From contig JBBSCB010000002.1 in NCBI GenBank assembly GCA_038250675.1, positions 62,001 to 126,000 of the forward strand: a stretch of 64,000 nucleotides of DNA, in the 5' to 3' direction. The notes under the pieces were generated by a model that ran no database searches, was not told where the DNA came from, and saw only the letters and a program-made list of their open reading frames with translations. Origin of the DNA: JAICUF01 sp038250675 (lineage in GTDB: Bacteria; Gemmatimonadota; Gemmatimonadetes; Gemmatimonadales; GWC2-71-9). A program made the position numbers and the translations under genes. This document shows, piece by piece, positions 50,833-59,751 of the stretch. Position 1 is the first letter of the stretch. Each line of letters starts with the position of its first letter.

Positions 50833-51100
50833 CGTGCCGCCGGCAACGGCAACGCCGTCACTGTGGCGGCTTGCCCGGCTCGAATTCGACGCCGTCCGCG
50901 ATCGGCCCGTCCTGCTCTATCCCGAGGGCGTCGTCTTCCTCAACGAGACCGGTATGGCCATTCTCGAGCTGTGCGACGGGCGGCGCACGATCGGCGAGAT
51001 CGCCGCCATTCTCGGTGCGCGCTACGAGTCGGACGTCGCCGACGACGTGGCCGAGTATGTGGGCGACCTCGCCCGCCGGGAGCTGATCGATGTCGATTGA
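50825..51100 (+). CDS. pqqD: PqqD peptide chaperone
   Basis: 91 aa, overlapping pqqC by 8 bases and pqqE by 11. RRE fold: LARLEFDAVRDRPVLLYPEG, VFLNETGMAILELCDGRRTI and ADDVAEYVGDLARRELIDV. PqqD binds PqqA and brings it to the radical SAM enzyme PqqE. Length is typical (about 90). The overlap with pqqE fits tight stoichiometry. Confidence 0.96.
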   Translation: MTDVPPATATPSLWRLARLEFDAVRDRPVLLYPEGVVFLNETGMAILELCDGRRTIGEIAAILGARYESDVADDVAEYVGDLARRELIDVD

Positions 51101-52205
51101 GCTGCCCACGACGCTGCTGGCGGAGCTGACCCACCGGTGTCCCCTTCACTGCCCCTACTGCTCCAACCCGCTGGAGCTGGTGCGTGCCGCCGGGGAACTG
51201 GGCACCGAAACCTGGCTGCGCGTGCTGACCGAGGCGCGCGCCCTCGGCGTCCTCCAGCTCGGCCTGTCCGGTGGCGAGCCGCTGGTACGGAAGGACCTCG
51301 AGGTGATCGCGGCCCATGCCGCCGGCCTTGGCTTCTATTCGACGCTGGTGACCTCTGGGCTGGGACTCACCCGCGCGCGCGCGGAAGCGCTGCGATCGGC
51401 CGGACTGGAGCACATCCAGATCTCCATCCAGGACACGGAGACGGACTCGGCCGAACGCATTGCCGGCGCGTCCTCGGTGGCCCGGAAGCGTACCGCCGCC
51501 GAACTCGTAAAGGAGTTCGGCTTTGCACTCTCGCTCAACGTCGTGCTTCACCGGGCCAATCTCGATCACGTGGGTGCGCTGATCGATCTGGCGCTCGAGC
51601 TCGGCGCCGATCGCCTGGAGCTCGCCAACACGCAGTACTATGGCTGGGCCCTCGAGAACCGCGCTGCGCTCATGCCCACGCGGGAGCAGCTCGCGGCCGC
51701 GGATGCGGTCGTCCGCGAGGCCATGGCGCGGCACCGAGGCCGGCTCCGCATCACCTACGTGCTGGCCGACTACCATGGCCGGTATCCCAAGCCGTGCTAC
51801 GGCGGCTGGGGCAGGTCGTACCTCGTGATCACGCCCGATGGGCGCGTGCTGCCGTGCCACGGCGCCACGGGAATCGGCGGGCTGGAGTTTGATCGGGTGA
51901 ACGCGCGGCCGCTCGACTGGATCTGGCGCGAATCCGCCGCGTTTCAGCTCTTCCGCGGCGATGCGTGGATGCGGGAGCCCTGCCGCAGTTGCGACCTCCG
52001 CGGCCGCGACTTTGGCGGCTGCCGCTGTCAGGCCTTTGCCCTCACCGGCGATGCGGCCAACACCGACCCCGTCTGCACCCTCTCGCCTGACCGCGCCATC
52101 GTGGACCGTGCGCTGGCCGATGCATCGGCCGATCCCCCCTACATCTATCGCGGCTACGGGCAGGCGTCGGGGGCATCCGGCAGCCGGTCGATCGTGACAC
52201 GCTGA
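51090..52205 (+). CDS. pqqE: Radical SAM enzyme PqqE
   Basis: 371 aa from ATG 51090. Radical SAM cluster Cys17-x3-Cys21-x2-Cys24 (THRCPLHCPYC), GLSGGEPLVRKDLEVI for SAM, and a C-terminal SPASM region with CYGGWGRSYLVITPDG, LPCHGATGIGGLEF, EPCRSCDLRGRDFGGCRC and DPVCTLSP, enough cysteines for two auxiliary clusters. It forms the Glu-Tyr carbon-carbon bond in PqqA. Last gene of the complete pqqABCDE operon. Its final 52 bases overlap a convergent gene. Confidence 0.97.
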   Translation: MSIELPTTLLAELTHRCPLHCPYCSNPLELVRAAGELGTETWLRVLTEARALGVLQLGLSGGEPLVRKDLEVIAAHAAGLGFYSTLVTSGLGLTRARAEALRSAGLEHIQISIQDTETDSAERIAGASSVARKRTAAELVKEFGFALSLNVVLHRANLDHVGALIDLALELGADRLELANTQYYGWALENRAALMPTREQLAAADAVVREAMARHRGRLRITYVLADYHGRYPKPCYGGWGRSYLVITPDGRVLPCHGATGIGGLEFDRVNARPLDWIWRESAAFQLFRGDAWMREPCRSCDLRGRDFGGCRCQAFALTGDAANTDPVCTLSPDRAIVDRALADASADPPYIYRGYGQASGASGSRSIVTR

Positions 52206-52993
52206 TCGAGCAGCGAGCGCACCGGATAGCGGAGGCCGTTGCCGGCGGGCACCTGGGTGACGACCGTGATGTGCCGCAGGCGGTGCACCATGCCGCGGAC
52301 CGGGTCCCAGGCAAACTCGCCGGTCTCATCGGTGCGCTGGGTGACGGCAATCGAAACCGTGTCGCCGAGCGCGGCGATCGTCGTGTCCCGTTCACGGCCC
52401 TGGCGCTCCAGCCGGTACCGCTGCACCGTATGGCCAGCGGCGCTGCTGTCGCCCAGGCGCTGGATCTCGAGGCTCGTGCCGTCCCGCCAGGCGGCGCCCG
52501 GCCGGAGCGCGCGGGGCGGAAGTCGCGGCAGGAGCTCGGCCATCGCGTCACGCATGTCGACGAAATCCGCCAGCACCTCGGGCACGAAGGGCCCGGCAAG
52601 CGCGGTGTACGTGCCGAATGGGCCGAGGATGCCGCGGTAACGGCCACCGAGGATGCCGTCGGTGTCGGCCGCACGGACGACGCCGTCGGTGGTGCGCCAG
52701 ACGGCCAGGGTATCGAACCAGCCTTCGATTCTGAGTGAGTCGCCCCTGAGTGTGTCGCCCCTGAGAGTGTCGCCGCCGGGCGAGTCGTCCCGGATGACGC
52801 GAACGATCCACACCGCGGACCATCCGGCATCGTCCTGCCGCGCCCGTCCGCCCGCTTCACCACGGATCCGGCTCTCCACCCGCTGGGCAAACCGCGCGCA
52901 GCGAAGCGGGGCCGCGGCGTAGCGCGGCGCCGCCTGGGCGGCCGCCGCCGCGGTCCACAGCATTCCCGACAGCAGCAATACAAACGTTCGCAT
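52154..52993 (-). CDS. Exported protein, unknown, with DTLR repeats
   Basis: 279 aa from ATG 52993. Signal peptide residues 1-20 (LLLSGMLWTAAAAAQA). Mature part contains a repeat GDTLRGDTLRGDSLR near residue 75, a hinge into the main domain, then GGRYRGILGPFGTYTALAGP and RALRPGAAWRDGTSLEIQRL, and beta strands to the end. One periplasmic or outer-membrane-facing domain is likely. No family recognised. Its start is clear; the 3' end overlaps pqqE by 52 bases. Confidence 0.7.
   Translation of the reverse strand: MRTFVLLLSGMLWTAAAAAQAAPRYAAAPLRCARFAQRVESRIRGEAGGRARQDDAGWSAVWIVRVIRDDSPGGDTLRGDTLRGDSLRIEGWFDTLAVWRTTDGVVRAADTDGILGGRYRGILGPFGTYTALAGPFVPEVLADFVDMRDAMAELLPRLPPRALRPGAAWRDGTSLEIQRLGDSSAAGHTVQRYRLERQGRERDTTIAALGDTVSIAVTQRTDETGEFAWDPVRGMVHRLRHITVVTQVPAGNGLRYPVRSLLDQRVTIDRLPDAPDACP
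52731..52775. repeat. Three 15-bp in-frame tandem repeats
   Basis: On the plus strand the units are CTGAGTGAGTCGCCC, CTGAGTGTGTCGCCC and CTGAGAGTGTCGCCG. On the coding minus strand they give Gly-Asp-Thr/Ser-Leu-Arg three times within the exported protein at 52154-52993. The copy number could vary by slippage without breaking the frame. Confidence 0.8.
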
Positions 52994-53047
52994 TGCTGCA
53001 ATCTATCTCCGGGGCGCCCATGTCTCGGGTCCGCTGCGGTCCCGCAG

Positions 53048-54676
53048 CTACTCGGCCTGCATGAACGGGTAGCGGTAGTCCTTGGGCGGCGCGAGCGTCT
53101 CCTTGATGCTCCGCGGTGATACCCAACGGAGCAGATTGAGGATCGAGCCGGCCTTGTCGTTGGTCCCGCTGGCGCGTGCGCCGCCAAAGGGCTGCTGGCC
53201 CACCACCGCGCCGGTGGGCTTGTCGTTCACATAGTAGTTGCCGGCCGCGTTGCGCAGCGCGCGGTCGGCCTGAACCAGCGCCGCACGGTCCTGCGCGAAG
53301 ACCGCGCCGGTGAGCGCATACGGACTCGTCTCGTCGACCAGCGTCAGTGTTTCGGCCCAGCGGCGCTCCGGATATACATGCACCGTGAGCACCGGCCCGA
53401 AGATCTCCTCGCACATGAGCCGGTACTTCGGGTCCTCGGCCTGCAGCAGCGTCGGCTCCACGAACCAGCCCACCGAGTCGTCGGAACCGCCGCCGGCAAC
53501 GATCGTCACGCCCGCATCGCTCCGGGCGGCATCGAGATATCCCTTGATCTTGGCAAACGCCCGCGCGTCGATCACCGCACCCATGAAATTGCGGAAGTCC
53601 GCAACGTCACCCATGCGGATCGTCCGCATCATCTCCACCATCCGCTCACGAACGGCGGGCCATGCCGTGTCGGGGATGTACGCCCGCGAGGCCGCGCTGC
53701 ATTTCTGGCCCTGGTATTCAAAGGCGCCGCGCACCAGCGCGACCGCCAGCGCGTCGACGTCCGCGCTCGCGTGCGCCACCACGAAATCCTTGCCGCCGGT
53801 CTCCCCCACCAGCCGGGGATAGCCGTGGTACCGGTCCAGGTTCCCGCCCACGGTCTTCCACAGCGAATGGAACACCGCCGTGGACCCGGTGAAGTGGATG
53901 CCGGCCAGCATCCGCTCGGTCAGCAGCGCGTTGCTGATGTCCACCGCGTTGCCGGGCACGAAATTGATGACGCCGGGCGGAAGCCCGGCCTCGGTGAGCA
54001 GCCGATGGAAGTGGAAGTTGCTCAGCGAAGCGGTGGCGGCCGGCTTCCACACCACGGCGTTGCCCATGAGCGCGGGCGCGGTCGGGAGGTTGCCGCCGAT
54101 GGCCGTGAAGTTGAACGGTGTGATCGCGTACACGAACCCTTCGAGCGGCCGGTGGTCCATCCGGTTCCAGATCCCGGGCGCGGAGCCCGGCTGCTCGCGA
54201 TAGATCTGCTCGGCAAAATGGACGTTGAAGCGCAGGAAATCGATCAGCTCACACGCACTGTCGATCTCGGCCTGGTAGGCCGTCTTGCTCTGGCCCATCA
54301 TCGTCGCGCCGTTCAGAATGGCGCGATAGGACGACGCCAGCAGCTCGGCGGCCTTGAGGAACACGGCGGCCCGGTCCTCAAAGCGCCAGGTGGCCCAGTC
54401 CCGCTGCGCCTCGACGGCGGACGCTGCCGCGGCCGCGATGGTCGCCGGCTCGGCCTGGTGCACGCGGGCCAGCACCTGCGCGTGCCGGTGCGGCGCGACG
54501 ACGTTGACGGTGCGGCCGCTGCGGATCTCCCGCCCTCCGACCACCGCCGGGATGTCGAGCTCGCCGGCGCTGAACAACTGAAGCGCCGCCTTGAGCGTTG
54601 CGCGCTCCGGCGTGCCGGGTGCGTAGCTGAGGACGGGCTCGTTGACCGGCGTGGGGATGTTGGGCGTACCGTTCAT
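53048..54676 (-). CDS. pruA: Delta-1-pyrroline-5-carboxylate dehydrogenase
   Basis: 542 aa, matching the single-function PruA of about 540. Aldehyde dehydrogenase fold: PFNFTAIGGNLPTAPALMGN, GSTAVFHSLWKTVGGNLDRY, active Glu region LVGETGGKDFVVAHASADVD, catalytic Cys in EYQGQKCSAASRAYIP, and FGPVLTVHVYPERRWAETL. Oxidises P5C (the proline breakdown product) to glutamate with NAD+. A proline dehydrogenase (PutA/PrdH) gene is not in the window, so it is encoded elsewhere. It stands alone: 54 bases from the previous gene and 5 bases from the tungstate ABC gene, which may be cotranscribed. Confidence 0.97.
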   Translation of the reverse strand: MNGTPNIPTPVNEPVLSYAPGTPERATLKAALQLFSAGELDIPAVVGGREIRSGRTVNVVAPHRHAQVLARVHQAEPATIAAAAASAVEAQRDWATWRFEDRAAVFLKAAELLASSYRAILNGATMMGQSKTAYQAEIDSACELIDFLRFNVHFAEQIYREQPGSAPGIWNRMDHRPLEGFVYAITPFNFTAIGGNLPTAPALMGNAVVWKPAATASLSNFHFHRLLTEAGLPPGVINFVPGNAVDISNALLTERMLAGIHFTGSTAVFHSLWKTVGGNLDRYHGYPRLVGETGGKDFVVAHASADVDALAVALVRGAFEYQGQKCSAASRAYIPDTAWPAVRERMVEMMRTIRMGDVADFRNFMGAVIDARAFAKIKGYLDAARSDAGVTIVAGGGSDDSVGWFVEPTLLQAEDPKYRLMCEEIFGPVLTVHVYPERRWAETLTLVDETSPYALTGAVFAQDRAALVQADRALRNAAGNYYVNDKPTGAVVGQQPFGGARASGTNDKAGSILNLLRWVSPRSIKETLAPPKDYRYPFMQAE

Positions 54677-54680
54677 GACG

Positions 54681-55655
54681 TCACCGCGGCTCGGGGTTCA
54701 AAGGTCGGCCCGAAAAGATAATCGGGACTGCGCCGTCAGCCGCGACCGTGACCACGGCGCCCGGCACCGGCGGCTGGCCCGCCACCACCACGTCCAGCGC
54801 AACGCCATTCAGGCGGCCCACCAGGTGGCGGCGCGACCCCAGGTCCAGCACCCGTTCGACGGCGAGCTGCAGCGTCATCGCGCCCGGGGCCGGGGCGTCG
54901 GTCACGCGGAACCCGCCGGGCGGCACCGCCCAGCATCTCCCGCCATGCTCGATCACCGTAAAGCCGAGGAGCCGGGCGGTGTCCGCATCCGGCGGCTCGG
55001 CGCAGAGCGCACGCTTGGAACCCGCCGCCAGCACCCGGCCGTCCACCAGCACGACCAGATGATCGGCCAGACGCAGCGCCTCGTCACGGTCGTGGGTCAC
55101 GACGATGGTGGTGGTGGCAAAGCGCTCCAGCAGTCCCGGCAGCTCGTCGAGCAGCTGCCCGCGCCCGGCGCGATCGATGCCGGCGAGCGGCTCGTCCAGC
55201 AGCGTCACCGGTGCCTCGAGGGCCAGCGCGCGCGCGACGTTCACCCGCTGTGCCTCCCCGCCGGAGAGCTGCGCGGCCGGCCGTTCCAGGAGCGGCTCCA
55301 GTCCGCACTCGCGCGCCGCGGCCGCGATCCGCGCCGCGCGCGCGGCGGCCGGAACCTCCTGCAGCGTGAGGCCAAGGTCCAGGTTGTATCGCACGCTGCC
55401 TCGCACGAAGACGGCGGCCTGAAAGGCGTAGGCAATCGGCCGCCGGCCGCTCCGCGGCATCGGCGCGCCGTGGAACGTCACCTCGCCGGTGGCGGGCTGG
55501 TCGAGGCCGGCAATGGCGCGGAGCAGCGTGGTCTTCCCCGCGCCGTTGGGACCAAACACCGCGGTCGTCGTCCCGGAGACGAAATCAAGCCGGGGCACGC
55601 GCAGCACGACGCGGCCGCTCCGTGCCACGGTGAGATCGCGGACGGCGACGTTCAT
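54681..55655 (-). CDS. Tungstate/molybdate-type ABC ATPase
   Basis: 324 aa. Walker A FGPNGAGKTTLLRAIAG, signature AQLSGGEAQRVNVARAL, Walker B VTLLDEPLAGIDRAG and switch His in VVTHDRDEAL. The C-terminal ~90 residues (TLQLAVERVLDLGSRRHLVG, then VALDVVVAGQPPVPGA) look like a TOBE-type oxyanion-sensing domain, which points to TupC/ModC/WtpC-like transporters. It powers the fused binding-protein/permease encoded just upstream. Substrate is called from that partner. Confidence 0.88.
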   Translation of the reverse strand: MNVAVRDLTVARSGRVVLRVPRLDFVSGTTTAVFGPNGAGKTTLLRAIAGLDQPATGEVTFHGAPMPRSGRRPIAYAFQAAVFVRGSVRYNLDLGLTLQEVPAAARAARIAAAARECGLEPLLERPAAQLSGGEAQRVNVARALALEAPVTLLDEPLAGIDRAGRGQLLDELPGLLERFATTTIVVTHDRDEALRLADHLVVLVDGRVLAAGSKRALCAEPPDADTARLLGFTVIEHGGRCWAVPPGGFRVTDAPAPGAMTLQLAVERVLDLGSRRHLVGRLNGVALDVVVAGQPPVPGAVVTVAADGAVPIIFSGRPLNPEPR

Positions 55656-55677
55656 GCGCCTGGCCGCTCCCGGGCGA

Positions 55678-57180
55678 TCACGCGTGCCGCTGCTGCGCCA
55701 CGGTGAGGAAGGCGTTGACCGCGAACGTGAGCCCCAGCAGGACCAGCCCGAGCGCCATCGCCACGCCCAGCTCGCCGCGGCCGGTGACGGTGACGATCGC
55801 CGTGGTCAGCACCCGCGTGTCGCCCTGGAGATTGCCGCCCACGATCATCGAGGCGCCGACCTCGGACACCACCGCGCCAAAGGCCGCCATCACCGCCGCC
55901 AGCAGCCCGATCCGTACCTCGCGGCTGATGAGCCACATGGTGCGGAGGCGGCTGGCACCAAGGGTCGTGAGCAGGTCCGGCAGCTCGGGCGGCAGCGCCT
56001 GGATCGCCGCCGACGTCACGCCCACGACCACCGGCGTCGCGATGACGAACTGCGCGAGGATCATCGCCTGCCGGGTGTAGATGAGACCCAGCGCGCCGAG
56101 CGGCCCGCTGCGGACCAGCAGCAGCCAGACCGCGAGTCCCACCACCACCGGCGGCAGCCCCATGCCGGTGTTCACCACCGTAAGCACCAGCGTGCGACCG
56201 GGAAACCGGCGGCGCGCGAGGAGATACCCCAGCGGCACCCCGGCCAACATCGCCGCGAGGGTTGCCAGCCCGGAGATCAGCAGCGTCCGCAGCACCACCG
56301 CCCGGACATCGTCACCGGCGCCGCCGCTGCCCGGGCCGGAGGGCGGCGTGGCGGCGCCCGCCGAGTCGGGCACGGCGTCGGGCGTGAAGAGCGGCTCGCC
56401 AAACCGCTCGCGCCCGAAGCCGCCGATCAGCACCTGGGTGGCGGGCTCAGTGAGAAAATGCACGAACGCCGCCGCCTCGCGGTGGTGCGCCCGCGGGTAG
56501 CGCGCCGGATTGACCGTGTAGGCATGGTAGATGTTCCGCAGCCGCGGATCGCCGGCGACGAGCGGCACGAGATGCAGTCGGGCCCGGAAGGCGAGGTAGG
56601 TGCCGCGGTCCGTCAGCGTATAGGCCCCGTGCTGATCCGCGATGAGCAGGGTTGCCCCCATCCCCTGCCCTGTTCGCTCGCGGTGGGCGACGGCGGCGGT
56701 GTCGATGCCGGCCGCCTTCCAGAGCTCGAGCTCCTTCGATTCGGTGCCCGAGCCGTCACCCCGCGAGACAAACCGGCCGCGGGCGGCGATCGCATGAAGC
56801 GCAGCATCGAGCGATGGGGCGTGAGCCGCGCCCGCCGGATCGGCCGCGGGTCCTGCGATGATGAAATCGTTGTGCATGATGAGGCGGCCGTCGGTGAGGA
56901 CACCGCGGTCCACATACACCCGCTCGGTTGGCGGGGCATGCACCAGGACCGCATCGGCGTTTCCCCGCTCCGCCATGTCGAGCGCCGCGCCGGTCCCCAC
57001 GGCGATCACCTTGACGGCGATCCCCGTCTCCCGCCGGAATCGCGGCACGAGCGAATCGAGAATCCCGCTGTCCTGCGCGCTGGTGGTGGTGGCGAGAATC
57101 AGGGTGGGTGCATCGGCGGCGCGACACGCCGCGAGGAGGAAGAGCAGCAGCGCGGCCATCACTCCGCCGCGACGGTTCAT
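55678..57180 (-). CDS. Fused tungstate-binding protein and permease (TupA-TupB)
   Basis: 500 aa from ATG 57180. Residues 1-19 are a signal with lipobox LAAC. Residues about 25-270 are a TupA-like binding protein, with LILATTTSAQDSGILDSLVP (the TTTS oxyanion-contact motif at 31-34), AVGTGAALDMAERGNADAVL and VSRGDGSGTESKELELWKAA. A Gly/Pro linker (about 272-295) joins it to a TupB-like permease with five or six spans and the ATPase-contact loop SNA-like TTLGASRLRTMWLISREVRI. Normally these are two genes. It overlaps the response regulator upstream by ATGA. Confidence 0.88.
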   Translation of the reverse strand: MNRRGGVMAALLLFLLAACRAADAPTLILATTTSAQDSGILDSLVPRFRRETGIAVKVIAVGTGAALDMAERGNADAVLVHAPPTERVYVDRGVLTDGRLIMHNDFIIAGPAADPAGAAHAPSLDAALHAIAARGRFVSRGDGSGTESKELELWKAAGIDTAAVAHRERTGQGMGATLLIADQHGAYTLTDRGTYLAFRARLHLVPLVAGDPRLRNIYHAYTVNPARYPRAHHREAAAFVHFLTEPATQVLIGGFGRERFGEPLFTPDAVPDSAGAATPPSGPGSGGAGDDVRAVVLRTLLISGLATLAAMLAGVPLGYLLARRRFPGRTLVLTVVNTGMGLPPVVVGLAVWLLLVRSGPLGALGLIYTRQAMILAQFVIATPVVVGVTSAAIQALPPELPDLLTTLGASRLRTMWLISREVRIGLLAAVMAAFGAVVSEVGASMIVGGNLQGDTRVLTTAIVTVTGRGELGVAMALGLVLLGLTFAVNAFLTVAQQRHA

Positions 57181-57572
57181 GCGCCGAGGACGGCGTGCAC
57201 GGCGGCGAGCAGGGCATCGGCCTCGAAGGGCTTGGCCAGAAAGCCGGCCGCGCCCCGGCGGCGCATGTACTCGTCCATCCCCTTCTGCGTGTTGGCCGTG
57301 ATCGCCAGCACCGGAATTTCCTGGGTCCGCATCGACGTGGTCAGGCGTTCCAGCATGTGCACGCCGCCGCCCGCCGGGAGTTGCAGGTCGAGAATGATCA
57401 ATGCGGGCAGCTCGCGGGTCGCCACCATCACCCCCTGCATCGCGTCGAAGGCCGCCAGCGTGCGGTACCCGGCTTCCTTGAGCAGGAGGGTGATCAACGC
57501 CACCATGTCCTTGTCGTCGTCGACGATCAGCACCTTGGGCGCCGGGGCGGCAGCAGGGCCGCGGGAATGCAT
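57177..57572 (-). CDS. Receiver-only response regulator upstream of tungstate transporter
   Basis: 131 aa from ATG 57572. Single receiver domain: acidic pair Asp18/Asp19 (VLIVDDDKD), phospho-acceptor Asp62 (IILDLQLPAGGG), switch Thr92 (LAITANTQ) and Lys114 (FLAKPFEAD). No output domain. The last codons overlap the first of the transporter fusion by ATGA, so they are probably one transcript. No kinase is nearby. Length is slightly above a bare CheY fold, with a short Pro/Ala N-terminal leader. Confidence 0.93.
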   Translation of the reverse strand: MHSRGPAAAPAPKVLIVDDDKDMVALITLLLKEAGYRTLAAFDAMQGVMVATRELPALIILDLQLPAGGGVHMLERLTTSMRTQEIPVLAITANTQKGMDEYMRRRGAAGFLAKPFEADALLAAVHAVLGA

Positions 57573-57795
57573 GTATCCAGGCCTCTGAAATGAGAACGCC
57601 AGAATCTCTCGCGTGGGCCGGGGGAAGGCAAATGGGCTCCCGCCGCGGTTCAAACCTCGCCCGAATCCACGCCGAGCGCTAATTTAGGCCCGGCCCCGGC
57701 CCGCGCCCGGCGAAACCCGGCGGATGACCCTCCCGTCTGTGGAGCGGAATTCGCAGGGCGCTTCAAGTCCCGACCCACGCCACACCCAGGAAGGC

Positions 57796-58794
57796 ATGAC
57801 CACAGCCGCTGAAGCTACGGAACCCCGCCCGGCAGCCGGCGCGCGCGCCGGACGCCTGCTCGGGCTCTCGGCCCTGGATCGGCTGACCGTCCTGTACGTG
57901 GCCGCCGCATCCATCATGCTGGCGGCCCACGTGGCCAACTGGCGTGATGCCCGCCCCTCGCGGTGGGAGACCGAGTGCCTGATCGCGTTGCATTTCCTGG
58001 CGCTGGTCTTTGCCCTCATCGCTCCGGTGGTCCGCGAGCGCGCGGCCGGCGAGGACTCGTTCGTCGCGGAATGGTACCCGGTCATGGTGATGATTGGGCT
58101 GTATGCGGGCGTGGGGCTGCTCAATACCGGAGCCGGTGGCGCCACCATCGCCTTCGACGGCACAGTGCAGCGATGGGAGCTCGCCGTCTTCGGGCGCCAG
58201 GTGGCGTACGACTGGATCCGGGCGCAGCCGTCCCCGCTCCTGTCGTGGGTGCTGCACTTGTCGTATCTCTCGTACTATTTCCTCGTGATCGCCGCGCCGG
58301 CGGCGCTCTGGCATCTCGGACGGCGTCAGGCCGCCCGCCAGGCCATCTTCGCGATCTCGCTCACCTTCTTTGCCTGTTACTTCGCGTTCCTGGTCTTCCC
58401 CGTGGCCGGGCCGCTGTATGCCTGGCCGCTGCCGGCCAATGCCGCCACCGCCGTCTGGCCGGCGCGCATGGTGCACGCCCTGCTGGCCCACGGCGATGCC
58501 TGGGGATCCGCATTCCCGTCCAGCCACGTGGCGGCGAGCGTCGTGGCTACGATCTTCGCGTTCCGCGGCTCGCGTCGGCTGGGCTGGATTCTGCTGGGGC
58601 CGACCATCGGCATCCTGTTCGCCGTGGTGTACGGCCAGATTCACTACGGCGTGGACGCCCTCGGCGGGCTGGCAGTGGCGGCTGCCGTGGCGGTGGTCAC
58701 CCCGCGGCTCTGTCGCGGGCGCTGCGTCAGAATGTCCCGTGCCACTGGAGACTGGCCGTCCCGGTCGGTGTCAGCAGGAACCCGGGCGGCTTGA
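57796..58794 (+). CDS. PAP2-superfamily membrane protein (Aur1-like)
   Basis: 332 aa from ATG 57796, five bases after AGGAAGG; an earlier ATG at 57724 gives an unlikely extension. About six membrane spans. Phosphatase motifs: WGSAFPSSHVAASVVATIF (PSSH) and VVYGQIHYGVDALGGLAVAA (catalytic His). A first motif is not obvious, as in inositol phosphorylceramide synthase-like proteins. It may hydrolyse or transfer a lipid phosphate at the membrane. Its C-terminal 68 bases overlap the convergent PAP2 gene. Confidence 0.87.
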   Translation: MTTAAEATEPRPAAGARAGRLLGLSALDRLTVLYVAAASIMLAAHVANWRDARPSRWETECLIALHFLALVFALIAPVVRERAAGEDSFVAEWYPVMVMIGLYAGVGLLNTGAGGATIAFDGTVQRWELAVFGRQVAYDWIRAQPSPLLSWVLHLSYLSYYFLVIAAPAALWHLGRRQAARQAIFAISLTFFACYFAFLVFPVAGPLYAWPLPANAATAVWPARMVHALLAHGDAWGSAFPSSHVAASVVATIFAFRGSRRLGWILLGPTIGILFAVVYGQIHYGVDALGGLAVAAAVAVVTPRLCRGRCVRMSRATGDWPSRSVSAGTRAA

Positions 58795-59605
58795 GGCCAA
58801 ACAGCCGCCAGTGGCCGTTGACCAGCTTCGCCGATGCGATGCCCAGGATCGCTCCGGCCGCAACGTCGCTCAGCCAGTGGCGGTTGTCGTTGATCCGCGA
58901 GAAGCCGGTGCCGAGGGCAAAGGTGTACAGCAGCACCGAGATCGGCGTGCTGTGGATGTCGTCCGACAGTGACGTCGCGATGGCAAAGGCTGCCGTGGTG
59001 TGACCCGACGGCATCGAGCCGCGCGTCTGGATCCCGGCCGAATCCTTGAGCGACGTGAACGGATGGAACTTGAACGCTCCGACGCCCTCGTTCGGACGCG
59101 AGCGCCCCACCAGCATCTTGCCTCCTCCCATCACGATCCCGGCCACACCCACCGCCGCCACCATACGGCCGCCGGCACGCTCCACGTCTGCGTTCCCGAT
59201 GACGATGCCGGTCGCAAGCACGCCGAGACTCACCGTGGCGTAGTAGATCGGCTCGCCCTCGTGCCGGAACACGGACGAAATGTTGTTGCTCGTGGTGGAC
59301 CGGTGCCGCTGCGCCCACCGCTGCACCGGCTCGTCCAGCGCCGTCAGCGCGACCACCCCGCCGAGTGCCGCGGCCACCTCGTACCAGCGGATGACGTGCG
59401 CGGTGGCGACGACTTCCTGGCGGGCCTCCTGCTTGAGTGTGTCCTTGATCGCGTTGATCGTGTCCTGCACGGCCTTCTGGCGCGTCGAGTCCGGAACCTG
59501 CGGGGAGAGCGGGGCGGCCGTGCCCAGAAAGAGCAGCGCGCACAGAGCGATGCTGAGGCGGGAACGAACGGTGGAAGCACCGACGCGGGGGCAGGCGGAC
59601 AACAT
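58727..59605 (-). CDS. PAP2-family phosphatase, exported
   Basis: 292 aa. Signal peptide within residues 1-35 (IALCALLFLGTAAPLSPQ). All three phosphatase motifs are present: KMLVGRSRPNEGVG, SMPSGHTTAAFAIATSLSDD and SRINDNRHWLSDVAAGAILG. About five membrane spans follow a ~60-residue soluble region (KAVQDTINAIKDTLKQEARQ). Such enzymes dephosphorylate undecaprenyl pyrophosphate or lipid phosphates on the periplasmic side. It faces a second, unlike PAP2 gene tail to tail. Confidence 0.94.
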   Translation of the reverse strand: MLSACPRVGASTVRSRLSIALCALLFLGTAAPLSPQVPDSTRQKAVQDTINAIKDTLKQEARQEVVATAHVIRWYEVAAALGGVVALTALDEPVQRWAQRHRSTTSNNISSVFRHEGEPIYYATVSLGVLATGIVIGNADVERAGGRMVAAVGVAGIVMGGGKMLVGRSRPNEGVGAFKFHPFTSLKDSAGIQTRGSMPSGHTTAAFAIATSLSDDIHSTPISVLLYTFALGTGFSRINDNRHWLSDVAAGAILGIASAKLVNGHWRLFGLKPPGFLLTPTGTASLQWHGTF

Positions 59606-59751
59606 GGCGCTCCTGTGCGACAGGGAATCCTGCGGTGGACACTGGCGGCAATCAACGAATACAAGCTAACATCCAGCGTCTTCGATGTGCCTTGCGTCAC
59701 CGATGCGTGGTGCACGGCGCGACGCACGACCGACCCGAACCTCCAGGACCG

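Noticed and set aside
55489..57588. Plus-strand open frame of 699 codons
   Set aside because: Antisense to the tungstate transporter genes, which carry clear motifs on the minus strand.
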